Origin: Chitinispirillales bacterium | GTDB lineage: Bacteria > Fibrobacterota > Chitinivibrionia > Chitinivibrionales > Chitinispirillaceae | Length of the DNA stretch: 36,901 bases | Direction: 5' to 3' | NCBI GenBank assembly: GCA_031286265.1 | Contig: JAITUP010000093.1 | Span: forward strand, 1 to 36,901 | Part shown: positions 25,716 to 32,954 of the stretch, in pieces | How positions within the stretch are numbered: position 1 is the stretch's first letter | How the letters are laid out: each line of letters begins with the position of its first letter | Program-made: the position numbers and the translations under genes | The notes under the pieces: generated by a model | What the model was told of the DNA's origin: nothing | Seen by the model: only the letters and a program-made list of their open reading frames with translations | Database searches by the model: none

Positions 25716-25747
25716 TATACACATAATATACATATTATATGCGTATA
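25716..25747. promoter_or_regulatory. Putative operator/promoter of dinJ-yafQ
   Basis: A perfect inverted repeat, ATAATAT and ATATTAT around AC (25723-25738), is nested inside outer arms TATAC and GTATA. On the minus strand it includes a TATAAT, so operator and -10 box would overlap, as in autoregulated antitoxin promoters. Position relative to the dinJ start (about 50 bases) fits. Confidence 0.5.
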
Positions 25748-25924
25748 AAACCAATATATTATATTTTTTTTTAATTTTTGCTTAATCGGTCGAATTGGAA
25801 TTCTTATCTCGGCGGTCACCAATTCTCAGGCTTATCATAAGTGCTTTAGGCGCCCACAGGGCATATCAGAACTTTCCGCTGTCGGCAGGAATTATCGGCC
25901 GGTATCGACCCCCGCCGACAATTA
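25748..25924. other. Intergenic region, no gene seen
   Basis: An AT-rich stretch is followed by a GC-richer block containing an inverted repeat, TGTCGGC (25880-25886) and GCCGACA (25914-25920). I see no open frame or known RNA motif here. Confidence 0.5.
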
Positions 25925-25954
25925 GTAAAGGGCGCGGTTTACCGCGCCCTTTTT
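25925..25954. terminator. Bidirectional terminator, second identical copy
   Basis: GGGCGCGG-TTTA-CCGCGCCC followed by TTTTT forms a good plus-strand terminator. Read on the minus strand it closes the DUF4234 gene and ends in TTTAC. The 25-base core is identical to 25079-25103. Confidence 0.75.
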
Positions 25955-25968
25955 GCTATCAGTAGTTT

Positions 25969-26283
25969 TTACGCCAACTTATTCGCTTGATTTTGCATCA
26001 AGAACGGATTCAGCCAAGACAAGAAAACGAAGCAGAACACCAGATACAACACGCTATTATCAGTGCTGCCAAGTTTTGCAAGACGCTTGCCAGCCGCGTA
26101 TTGCCAATAGATAAAGTAAATACCAAAGGTGACAAATATCAACACAAGATGTCCCAGCCAGGTAAATCCTTCATCCGTTTTTTCCTTGAGCTGGTTTTGA
26201 AAACTACAGGTCCAGTACAAACCGTAAATGCCCAAGGTAACAATGTAAAGCACCACCATCATAACGATACTTCTGTTTTTCAT
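25969..26283 (-). CDS. DUF4234 membrane protein
   Basis: This 104-residue protein has three probable membrane segments (about 6-24, 42-62, 78-96) and the DUF4234 pattern: an early YIVTLGIYGLYWTCSF, then FGIYFIYWQYAAGKRLAKLG. Function is unknown for the family. A strong AGGAGG precedes the ATG. The stop of the frameshifted gene upstream overlaps this start (ATGA), which shows that the two once formed a coupled unit. Confidence 0.75.
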   Translation of the reverse strand: MKNRSIVMMVVLYIVTLGIYGLYWTCSFQNQLKEKTDEGFTWLGHLVLIFVTFGIYFIYWQYAAGKRLAKLGSTDNSVLYLVFCFVFLSWLNPFLMQNQANKLA

Positions 26284-26599
26284 GCATTCCTCCTAAAAAT
26301 ATGGTTTATAGTTAAAAAACTAAACAAGCTATGGCTAAAGATAATAATTGCCACACTAAAAAGCAAATAAATATAAAGGGTTTTATTGTCAGTCTGTAAT
26401 GCCACAGCGGTCATCCCGCAGGCGTCGATGCCAGAGTACCGCATCATCATCGGCAGGGCACAACAAGCACTTCTTTACCCTCTCTATATCCCCGGTGAGT
26501 ATCATATATGGGTAGACCCACATAAAATACATCATCGGCGCGGCAATAATCGCGAAGGTGAAGAAAACTCTTGACCGAAAATATCGAATCCTTACTCAT
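26280..26599 (-). pseudogene. Frameshifted small membrane protein gene, DUF2752-like
   Basis: Three minus-strand frames join into one plausible protein of about 105 residues. The start MSKDSIFSVK (ATG at 26599) is continued in the next frame by VFFTFAIIAAPMMYFMW and TGDIERVKKCLLC. The third frame then gives MRYSGIDACGMTAVAL and a last membrane helix, and ends at TGA overlapping the DUF4234 start. The LCP...GIDACGMT arrangement recalls DUF2752 proteins. Two +1 shifts are needed, near 26570 and 26455. I infer a decayed gene. A sequencing error cannot be excluded, and the family call is tentative. Confidence 0.45.
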
Positions 26600-26710
26600 A
26601 CGGCACATTCTCTCTTTTGTATGGCCCCGTTTAAGGCCACGTGTTTGAATATTGTTGGAGAGAATATAACATTTGGCACAGAGCGGTAGCATAAATTATT
26701 TCTCGGATAC

Positions 26711-27019
26711 TCAAAGAAAAATGTTTTTTGTGTAAAAAACCTGCCCGACCCTTTCAATATGCTCCGTCAGATTTTCATTTTTTATATCTTTGAAAATCGA
26801 CAAATCGCACATGTACGGTATCGGCAGCTCGTAAATCAGGCCAGAGATATGCATTTTATCGTTAAAGGAAATGTCGCCGTATATTGTCAGGTCGATATCG
26901 GACCCGTTCCTGTAGTCTCCTCTCGCCCTTGAGCCGTAGATTATGACTTTTTCAATTCCTGAATATTGGGAAAAAACTCCATTTATCATGTCTATCGTTT
27001 TATCAGGCAGCCCAAACAT
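26711..27019 (-). CDS. Minimal nucleotidyltransferase (MntA/HI0073-type)
   Basis: The 102-residue product shows the nucleotidyltransferase signature GSRARGDYRNGSDIDL with both acidic metal ligands. It follows directly after an HI0074-like partner whose stop overlaps its start (TAATG). HI0073/HI0074-type pairs are structurally related to MntA/HepT toxin-antitoxin modules; here the order is partner first. It is probably an antitoxin-like enzyme that modifies the partner. It is only distantly similar to the nucleotidyltransferase at 3754. Confidence 0.85.
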   Translation of the reverse strand: MFGLPDKTIDMINGVFSQYSGIEKVIIYGSRARGDYRNGSDIDLTIYGDISFNDKMHISGLIYELPIPYMCDLSIFKDIKNENLTEHIERVGQVFYTKNIFL

Positions 27020-27450
27020 TACTTTTCCTCGGATTCTTGAGATTGGTATTTTCTCATCGTTTTCAGCAGTTTTTCCATCTCTTCAATATATGAATCTGAT
27101 ACACTGTTAACAACTCTTATCGCCACCTCTTCATCGTATGCGTGTACGGTTTCGTTTCTGCGCTCGATCATATCCATCCAAATTTCACCGTTTTCTATTA
27201 TATCGTTTTTAAATGCGTTACGAATTGCGTCTCTTGAACCCACGATACGGGAAATTCCCTTGTGATGCAAATAATCTTTCATCAAGTTCCAAGCCAATTC
27301 AAATGTGAACTCAAATGATTGAATAAGCCCCATCCTCTCCGCTTCTGTTAGCTCACGCTCTTCTTGGATGTTATGAACTCTCTCGAGTATGGCAAACGCT
27401 TTCGCGTAATTATCCAATCTCTGTATCCATCTTTTTTCGGGCAGCGCCAT
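27019..27450 (-). CDS. HI0074-type nucleotidyltransferase-binding HEPN protein
   Basis: The 143-residue helical protein matches the HI0074/TIGR01987 family: LIQSFEFTFELAWNLMKDYL, GSRDAIRNAF and the C-terminal-proximal RNETVHAYD, which carries the R-x4-H motif of HEPN ribonucleases. AAGGA precedes the ATG. With the overlapping nucleotidyltransferase it forms a probable two-gene toxin-antitoxin-like module. Unlike the HEPN gene at 4085, it appears intact. Confidence 0.85.
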   Translation of the reverse strand: MALPEKRWIQRLDNYAKAFAILERVHNIQEERELTEAERMGLIQSFEFTFELAWNLMKDYLHHKGISRIVGSRDAIRNAFKNDIIENGEIWMDMIERRNETVHAYDEEVAIRVVNSVSDSYIEEMEKLLKTMRKYQSQESEEK

Positions 27451-27595
27451 GATCCTTGTCCTTGTTTTTGATGTTTTGTAGTAGTTGTTACTTCAATAGC
27501 AATATAATATTTTGATTCTTCACTTCGCAAATTGTATTTTCTGAATGTTCGATACACAAACATCACCCTAAACACTGGAGTAAAGGATAATCGTG

Positions 27596-28855
27596 ATGAC
27601 CAAGGTTTTGCCGTTTACTAATGATGAGATTGTTGAGTTGGCCAACAGCCACAAGACGCCGTTTCATATTTATGACGAAAAAGGGATACGCGAAAACGCG
27701 AGGCGGCTTATAAGGGCGTTTTCTTGGGCGCCGGAATTTTATGAATATTACGCTGTCAAGGCTAATCCTAATCCTTATTTATTGACGATTTTCAAGCAGG
27801 AAGGGATAGGCGCGGACTGCAGTTCTCTTGCGGAACTGTCGCTTGCGATACGGTGCGGCATTACGGGCGAAGACGTAATGTTTACATCAAACGCCACCCC
27901 GGCGCTTGAGTTCAAGGTTGCAAGCGCTATGAGCGCGATAATAAACCTCGACGACATCACCCACATCCCCTTTTTGGAGGAGTGCGCCGGATTGCCCGAT
28001 CTCATCTCCATACGCTACAACCCCGGCCCGCTGCGCACCGGCAATGCGATCATCGGCAACCCGCAAGAGGCGAAGTACGGGTTTACGCGGGAGCAGGTGT
28101 TTGAGGGTTACAAAATTCTGAAAAGTAAGGGAGTGTCGCGCTTCGGGCTTCATGCAATGATGGCATCAAACGAGTTGAACGGGCAATATTATGTCGACAC
28201 CGCCATCATGCTGTTTGAGCTTGCGGCGGAAGTCTCTAAGGAATTGGGAATAAAGTTTGACCTCATAAATTTCGGCGGCGGGATCGGCATCCCATACCAC
28301 CCCGAGCAAAAGGCCGTTTGCTTTGACGAAGTCTCCGCCGGAATAAAAGCCGCGTATGAAAAAATCATAGTTCCGGCAGGATTGCACCCGCTCAAAATTT
28401 GCATGGAGTTAGCCCGCGCGATGACCGGCCCATACGGATTCCTCGTATCAAAAGCTCTCCACATCAAAAAGACATATAAGAATTACGTAGGCCTCGATGC
28501 TTGTATGGCAAACTTGATGCGCCCTGCTCTCTACGGCGCATACCACCACATCACAGTTGTCGGCAAAGAAAATCAACCGGCGGATTATATGTATGACGTG
28601 ACGGGGTCATTATGCGAAAATAACGATAAATTCGCTATTGACAGGCGCTTGCCGGAAATCGTCCCCGGCGACATATTCGTAATTCACGATACCGGCGCGC
28701 ACGGCCATTCGATGGGGTTCAACTACAACGGAAAAACCCGCAGCGCGGAATTGCTACGCCGTGAGGACGGAAGCGTTTTAGAAATCAGGCGGGCGGAAAC
28801 GCTCAGTGATCTGTTCGCGACATTGGATTTTGAGGGGCTGGGAAAGTTTTGCTGA
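27596..28855 (+). CDS. lysA: Diaminopimelate decarboxylase-like PLP enzyme
   Basis: The 419-residue product is a fold III PLP decarboxylase. The PLP lysine is K55 in YYAVKANPNP. It also has GLHAMM, the phosphate-binding GGGIGIPY, RPALYGAYH, and CENND corresponding to the CESxD active-site box donated across the dimer. The position usually reading EPGR is ELAR here. Overall this fits diaminopimelate decarboxylase, last step of lysine synthesis; related decarboxylases acting on other carboxylated amines cannot be ruled out. AAGGA eight bases before the ATG at 27596 favours it over the GTG one codon earlier. It is divergent from the HI0074-type pair. Confidence 0.8.
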   Translation: MTKVLPFTNDEIVELANSHKTPFHIYDEKGIRENARRLIRAFSWAPEFYEYYAVKANPNPYLLTIFKQEGIGADCSSLAELSLAIRCGITGEDVMFTSNATPALEFKVASAMSAIINLDDITHIPFLEECAGLPDLISIRYNPGPLRTGNAIIGNPQEAKYGFTREQVFEGYKILKSKGVSRFGLHAMMASNELNGQYYVDTAIMLFELAAEVSKELGIKFDLINFGGGIGIPYHPEQKAVCFDEVSAGIKAAYEKIIVPAGLHPLKICMELARAMTGPYGFLVSKALHIKKTYKNYVGLDACMANLMRPALYGAYHHITVVGKENQPADYMYDVTGSLCENNDKFAIDRRLPEIVPGDIFVIHDTGAHGHSMGFNYNGKTRSAELLRREDGSVLEIRRAETLSDLFATLDFEGLGKFC

Positions 28856-28874
28856 GCCAAAAAACATTTCGGCC

Positions 28875-28903
28875 TTGATATTTTTAATAAAAAATATTAT
28901 ATT
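28875..28903 (+). promoter_or_regulatory. Putative promoter of a leaderless DUF4160 transcript
   Basis: TTGATA (28875-28880) and TATATT (28898-28903) are separated by 17 bases. The -10 box ends six bases before the ATG at 28910, so the expected start of transcription coincides with the start codon. Confidence 0.5.
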
Positions 28904-28909
28904 GAAATT

Positions 28910-29170
28910 ATGCCAGAACTAAGTCGATTTTTAGGTATCGCGATATTGATGCACTTTGATGATCATAATCCCCCACATTTTCATGTGAGATATAATGATT
29001 TTCGTGCGATGATTTCCATTAAGGATTTGCTGTTAATGGAAGGAGAGCTACCGCCTCGCGTACAGGGGCTGGTTGTGGAATGGGCCAGACAGCACAAAGA
29101 TGAATTGTTGAAAAATTGGGATATGTTGCAAGAAACCGGAAAATATTTCAAGGTAAAACCATTAGTTTAG
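28910..29170 (+). CDS. DUF4160 protein
   Basis: The 86-residue protein carries the DUF4160 hallmark HNPPHFHVRY after a short N-terminal strand, and ends with an amphipathic helix (VVEWARQHKDELLKNW). DUF4160 genes usually stand directly before a DUF2442 gene, as here with a gap of 12 bases, and the pair is often described as toxin-antitoxin-like without firm experimental proof. No ribosome binding site is present; the promoter geometry suggests a leaderless mRNA. Confidence 0.85.
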   Translation: MPELSRFLGIAILMHFDDHNPPHFHVRYNDFRAMISIKDLLLMEGELPPRVQGLVVEWARQHKDELLKNWDMLQETGKYFKVKPLV

Positions 29171-29182
29171 AGAGGTACGGCA

Positions 29183-29434
29183 ATGATTTGGGTTATTAAA
29201 GCGGAACTAAAAGATGGTTATAAGATTTTCGTGGAATTCAACGATGGCATAAATGGGGTTATTGATTTTAAGGAAAAACTGGATAATGATCATCGGCCGA
29301 TTATCAGAGATTTGCTGGATTTAGATAAATTCAAAACGGTTAAAGTTGACATGGATACGCTATGCTGGGATAACGGTGTGGATTTTGCGCCTGAATACTT
29401 GTATGAAAAAATTAAATTAACGAAAATTGCTTGA
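29183..29434 (+). CDS. DUF2442 protein
   Basis: The 83-residue product has the DUF2442 pattern: YKIFVEFNDGINGVIDF near the start and a WDNGVDFAPEYLYE end. GAGAGG precedes its start. It is a partner of the DUF4160 gene. DUF2442 members are thought to be small DNA-binding or antitoxin-like proteins; the role here is inferred from context only. Confidence 0.85.
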   Translation: MIWVIKAELKDGYKIFVEFNDGINGVIDFKEKLDNDHRPIIRDLLDLDKFKTVKVDMDTLCWDNGVDFAPEYLYEKIKLTKIA

Positions 29435-29469
29435 TTGATGTATAAAAAACTATTAATTATGGAAGTAGA

Positions 29470-31002
29470 ATGTCAGCACAAAATAAAAAGGGAAAAACGG
29501 CCGTAACCCCCACCCGCCAAGAGGACTATCCCGAATGGTATCAGCAGGTGATAAAAGCAGCCGATCTTGCCGAAAACTCGCCTGTGCGCGGATGTATGGT
29601 GATTAAGCCGTGGGGGTACTCGCTGTGGGAAAATATTCAGCGCGTGCTCGACGGGATGTTCAAAGCCACGGGGCACAAGAACGCGTACTTCCCACTCTTC
29701 ATCCCCAAGAGTTTTTTGGAAAAGGAGGCAGAGCATGTCGACGGATTTGCAAAGGAATGCGCGGTCGTCACGCATCACAGATTAGAGGCCGGGCCGGACG
29801 GGAAGTTGATTCCCGCGGGCGAGCTTGAGGAACCGCTCGTCGTCCGCCCCACATCGGAGACGATCATCGGCGCGATGTTCGCCAAGTGGATACAATCATA
29901 CCGTGACTTGCCGCTGCTTATCAATCAGTGGGCAAACATAGTCCGCTGGGAGATGCGGACGCGGCTGTTTTTGAGGACGGCGGAGTTTTTGTGGCAGGAA
30001 GGCCACACCGCGCACAGCACACGGGAAGAGGCGGTCGAAGAGACGATGATGATGCTGAGCGTCTACTCAAAATTCGCCGAAGAGTACATGGCAATGCCGG
30101 TAATAATGGGCGAAAAAACGGAATCGGAGCGGTTTCCCGGGGCGCTGTCGACATACTGCATCGAGGCGATGATGCAGGACCGTAAGGCTTTGCAGGCGGG
30201 AACTTCGCACTTTCTCGGGCAAAATTTTTCCAAGGCTTTCGAAATAAAGTTCTTAGACGCGTCCGGGAAAGAGGAGCACGCGTGGACGACGAGCTGGGGG
30301 GTATCAACACGTTTAATCGGCGGGTTGATAATGACACATGGGGATGACGACGGCCTGATTATACCGCCGCGCCTTGCACCCTCGCACATTGTTATCCTAC
30401 CCATAGCTCACGACGACGAAGCGTCAGCGCAGGTATTGGAGTATTGCGACAAGCTCGCGGCAGAGTTGAGGGATATCCGGTATGACGACAGGCGCCTTGA
30501 GGTAGAGGTTGACAAACGCGAAGGGCGCGGCGGCGACAAAGTGTGGTCGTGGATAAAAAAAGGTGTCCCCATATATTTAGAAATAGGCCCGCGCGACATC
30601 GCCTCCGATTCGGTTTACGTCGGCAGGCGCGACAAGAGCCGCAAAGAGCGGTTTGGGATGCAACGTGCGGAGTTTGTCGGCAAGGTTACGGAAATTTTGG
30701 ATGATATCCAAAACAATCTTTTCGAGCGGGCAAAGGCGTTTCGGGACGGGAATATCAAGACCATCGATAATAAAGACGAGTTTTACAAATTTTTCACCCC
30801 CGCTAACAAGGAAAAGCCCGAAATCCACGGCGGCTTCGCGCTCAGCCACTGGGACGGATCGGCGGAAGTTGAAGCACAGGTGAAAAATGATTTGAGCGTA
30901 ACGATACGGTGCGTTCCGCTCGACATTGAACCGGAAGATGGAATTTGCATGTTTAGCGGGAAAAAATCATCGCGGCGGGTAATTTGGGCAAAATCATACT
31001 AA
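29470..31002 (+). CDS. proS: Prolyl-tRNA synthetase (archaeal/eukaryote-like short form)
   Basis: This class II synthetase charges tRNA-Pro. The 510-residue product shows motif 1 context (SPVRGCMVIKPWGYSLWE), motif 2 with RWEMRTRLFLRTAEFLWQEGHTAH, and the C-terminal extension ending EDGICMFSGKKSSRRVIWAKSY. The architecture lacks the bacterial INS editing insertion between motifs 2 and 3, so it is the ProS type 3 form found in archaea, eukaryotes and scattered bacterial phyla. GGAAG lies in front of the start. It is the first of a loose plus-strand run, proS-lgt-comF. Confidence 0.95.
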   Translation: MSAQNKKGKTAVTPTRQEDYPEWYQQVIKAADLAENSPVRGCMVIKPWGYSLWENIQRVLDGMFKATGHKNAYFPLFIPKSFLEKEAEHVDGFAKECAVVTHHRLEAGPDGKLIPAGELEEPLVVRPTSETIIGAMFAKWIQSYRDLPLLINQWANIVRWEMRTRLFLRTAEFLWQEGHTAHSTREEAVEETMMMLSVYSKFAEEYMAMPVIMGEKTESERFPGALSTYCIEAMMQDRKALQAGTSHFLGQNFSKAFEIKFLDASGKEEHAWTTSWGVSTRLIGGLIMTHGDDDGLIIPPRLAPSHIVILPIAHDDEASAQVLEYCDKLAAELRDIRYDDRRLEVEVDKREGRGGDKVWSWIKKGVPIYLEIGPRDIASDSVYVGRRDKSRKERFGMQRAEFVGKVTEILDDIQNNLFERAKAFRDGNIKTIDNKDEFYKFFTPANKEKPEIHGGFALSHWDGSAEVEAQVKNDLSVTIRCVPLDIEPEDGICMFSGKKSSRRVIWAKSY

Positions 31003-31040
31003 AATAAACTCAAAAACATATTTTAACAAAGGCTGTAGTA

Positions 31041-31859
31041 ATGCATCCAGTTTTGTTCACAATATTCGAATTTCCCGTCCCTTCTTACGGCACGATGCTT
31101 GCGCTGTCGTTTTTGTTAGGGATCTTTATCGCCGTGCGCTTGGCAAAAAAACGCGGGCTCAGCGGAGAGGTTATCGCTGACCTTGCCCTCTACGTGATAA
31201 TCTCCGCGGTCATTGGAGCGCGGATTTATTATGTAATGACGCATTTTGACGAATTTCGAGGCGATCTGTTCTCTATTGTCAATCCGTTTAGCGACGGACG
31301 TATCGGGATTAGCGGACTTGTAATGTATGGCGGATTTATTGCATCGATTATCGCGGCGACGACCTATTTCAAAATTAAGAAACTCCCGATTTTGACCTAT
31401 CTCGACGTATGCTCGCCAAGCGTCGGTGTGGGGATTGCGCTCACGCGGATCGGGTGTTTTTTGAACGGTTGCTGCTATGGCGCGGCGGCTAAGGCCGGGA
31501 GCTTTTTGTCGATAAATTATCCGCCGGTCGGCTCCCCGGCAGGGCATTATCAACGCTACATCGGGGCGGAAGGCCTTTTACCGTCTCAATTTTTTGAATC
31601 GATGGGCGGGCTCGCGATTTTTTTGATTTTGATTTTGGCGGGACGAAGCAAAAAATATTTCCACGGCCTGCAATTTTACTTGCTAATCGTGCTATACGCC
31701 GTGCTGCGGTTCTTTGTTGAAACGACCCGCTATATCGAAACTCAAAAAATCGGCCCATTTTCGCACAATCAGATAATCTGTATCGCTTTGTTTACGGTGT
31801 TTGGGTATTTGATCGTTAAAAATTTTATCGCGACGCGAAAACAGCTTCGTCCGCAATAA
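31041..31859 (+). CDS. lgt: Prolipoprotein diacylglyceryl transferase
   Basis: Lgt transfers diacylglycerol from phosphatidylglycerol to the lipobox Cys of prolipoproteins in the inner membrane. The 272-residue product has about seven hydrophobic segments, the N-terminal PVPSYGTMLALSF, the GISGLVMYGGFI segment and the signature TRIGCFLNGCCYG that contains the essential Arg and Asn. A later RYIETQKIGPFSHNQ matches the C-terminal family region. Length is typical. It lies 38 bases after proS. Confidence 0.95.
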   Translation: MHPVLFTIFEFPVPSYGTMLALSFLLGIFIAVRLAKKRGLSGEVIADLALYVIISAVIGARIYYVMTHFDEFRGDLFSIVNPFSDGRIGISGLVMYGGFIASIIAATTYFKIKKLPILTYLDVCSPSVGVGIALTRIGCFLNGCCYGAAAKAGSFLSINYPPVGSPAGHYQRYIGAEGLLPSQFFESMGGLAIFLILILAGRSKKYFHGLQFYLLIVLYAVLRFFVETTRYIETQKIGPFSHNQIICIALFTVFGYLIVKNFIATRKQLRPQ

Positions 31860-31891
31860 CGGCTTTCCGCGCTTAATCGGAGAATCATAAT

Positions 31892-32629
31892 ATGGGCAAA
31901 CAAAAAACGCCGCTGCCGTTTCTCAGGCGCTTGGAGGATTTTTTCATCCCGTCGATGTGCATAATCTGCGACGGCGCGCGTGATCGCGACGATAACTGGT
32001 TTTGTCAAATCTGCGTTGACGCTCTAGCCGTAAATTACAGCAGGCGCGACGCGTGCCCGCGCTGTTCCCAAAACCGCCGCAAACGCGAATGCGCGTGTGA
32101 ACTCGCGTGGGATTACCCGTTTGAGAAAGTCCTTTCGGCCTACGATTACGACGACACCGTCAGCGCCATCGTTCATCATATCAAATACAAAGGTAAAAGC
32201 CAACTGGCTTATCATATAGGCTTCATAACCGCACCGCTTCTGCCGCGCGAATTTTTCAGTGAGATAAATTTTTATATCCCGGTACCGCTGCACAAGGCAA
32301 GAGCGCAGCGCAGAGGCTACAACCAGGCGGAGTATTTTGCTCGCGGCCTGTTGCGGGGGCTCGGGCACGATTTGAAGATGCTACGAACGGATCTACTGGC
32401 ACGGGTAAAAAATACAGGAACACAAACCAAACTCGACAAAGACGAACGGCTAAAAAATTTGGACGGGGCGTTTACGGTTAGCCCGGGAAATATCATCGAA
32501 ATGACGGGGAAACGTGTAGCGCTGGTCGATGACGTGATGACGACGGGAGCTACGGCAGAAGCCTGCACGGAAGAGCTACTACGCGCCGGGTGCGCGTCTG
32601 TGCGAGTAGTGTCGCTGGGCAAACGCTAA
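31892..32629 (+). CDS. comF: ComF family phosphoribosyltransferase-like protein
   Basis: The 245-residue protein starts with a zinc-finger-like cysteine cluster (CIICDG, CQIC, CPRC, CAC; residues about 19-70), then the type I phosphoribosyltransferase core: YHIKYKGKSQ, VPLHKARAQRRGYNQAE and the PRPP loop VALVDDVMTTGAT. ComF proteins are needed for DNA uptake or single-strand DNA handling during natural transformation. GGAGA nine bases before the ATG supports the start. It follows lgt by 32 bases. With comM at 5453 it is compatible with, but does not prove, competence. Confidence 0.9.
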   Translation: MGKQKTPLPFLRRLEDFFIPSMCIICDGARDRDDNWFCQICVDALAVNYSRRDACPRCSQNRRKRECACELAWDYPFEKVLSAYDYDDTVSAIVHHIKYKGKSQLAYHIGFITAPLLPREFFSEINFYIPVPLHKARAQRRGYNQAEYFARGLLRGLGHDLKMLRTDLLARVKNTGTQTKLDKDERLKNLDGAFTVSPGNIIEMTGKRVALVDDVMTTGATAEACTEELLRAGCASVRVVSLGKR

Positions 32630-32671
32630 TTCTACGCTCGCAACAACGACACTTCACACCCTCAACTAAAA

Positions 32672-32839
32672 CTACGCCTGACTGATCGCTTCGACCGGGC
32701 ATGAATCGACGCAAACGCCGCAATCGGTACACTTACCTTCGTCGATGGTGTAGGGCGTACCCTCAACGATAGCATCGGCCGGGCACTCAGGGATGCAGGC
32801 GCCGCAGGCAAGGCATGTGTCAGAAATCGTGTAAGCCAC
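32672..32839 (-). CDS. 2[4Fe-4S] ferredoxin
   Basis: This is a 55-residue protein read from a GTG at 32839, preceded at six bases by a perfect AGGAGG. It contains two clostridial-type cluster motifs: CLACGACIPECP (C9, C12, C15, C19) and CTDCGVCVDSCP (C37, C40, C43, C47), in a symmetrical fold with EGTPYTIDEGK between. All eight ligands are present. Such ferredoxins carry electrons for pyruvate:ferredoxin oxidoreductase, hydrogenases and related enzymes, and point to anaerobic metabolism. It lies between convergent comF and the glycogen synthase gene on the same strand. Confidence 0.95.
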   Translation of the reverse strand: MAYTISDTCLACGACIPECPADAIVEGTPYTIDEGKCTDCGVCVDSCPVEAISQA

Positions 32840-32954
32840 TAACTACCTCCTGAAAATTGGTTGAAAATAATGTTTTTCGCTTGAAAGCGATTTACATATA
32901 CACTAAGTATAACTTATGCGGCTGAAAAAAGGCAAGCACTATTTTAAAAAAACG

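Noticed and set aside
25748-25924. Riboswitch
   Set aside because: Only one simple inverted repeat is present, no known aptamer motif was seen, and it lies downstream rather than upstream of the DUF4234 gene.
26284-26710. tRNA or other structured RNA in the gap
   Set aside because: No cloverleaf or CCA end was found; the sequence is better explained by the frameshifted membrane protein gene.
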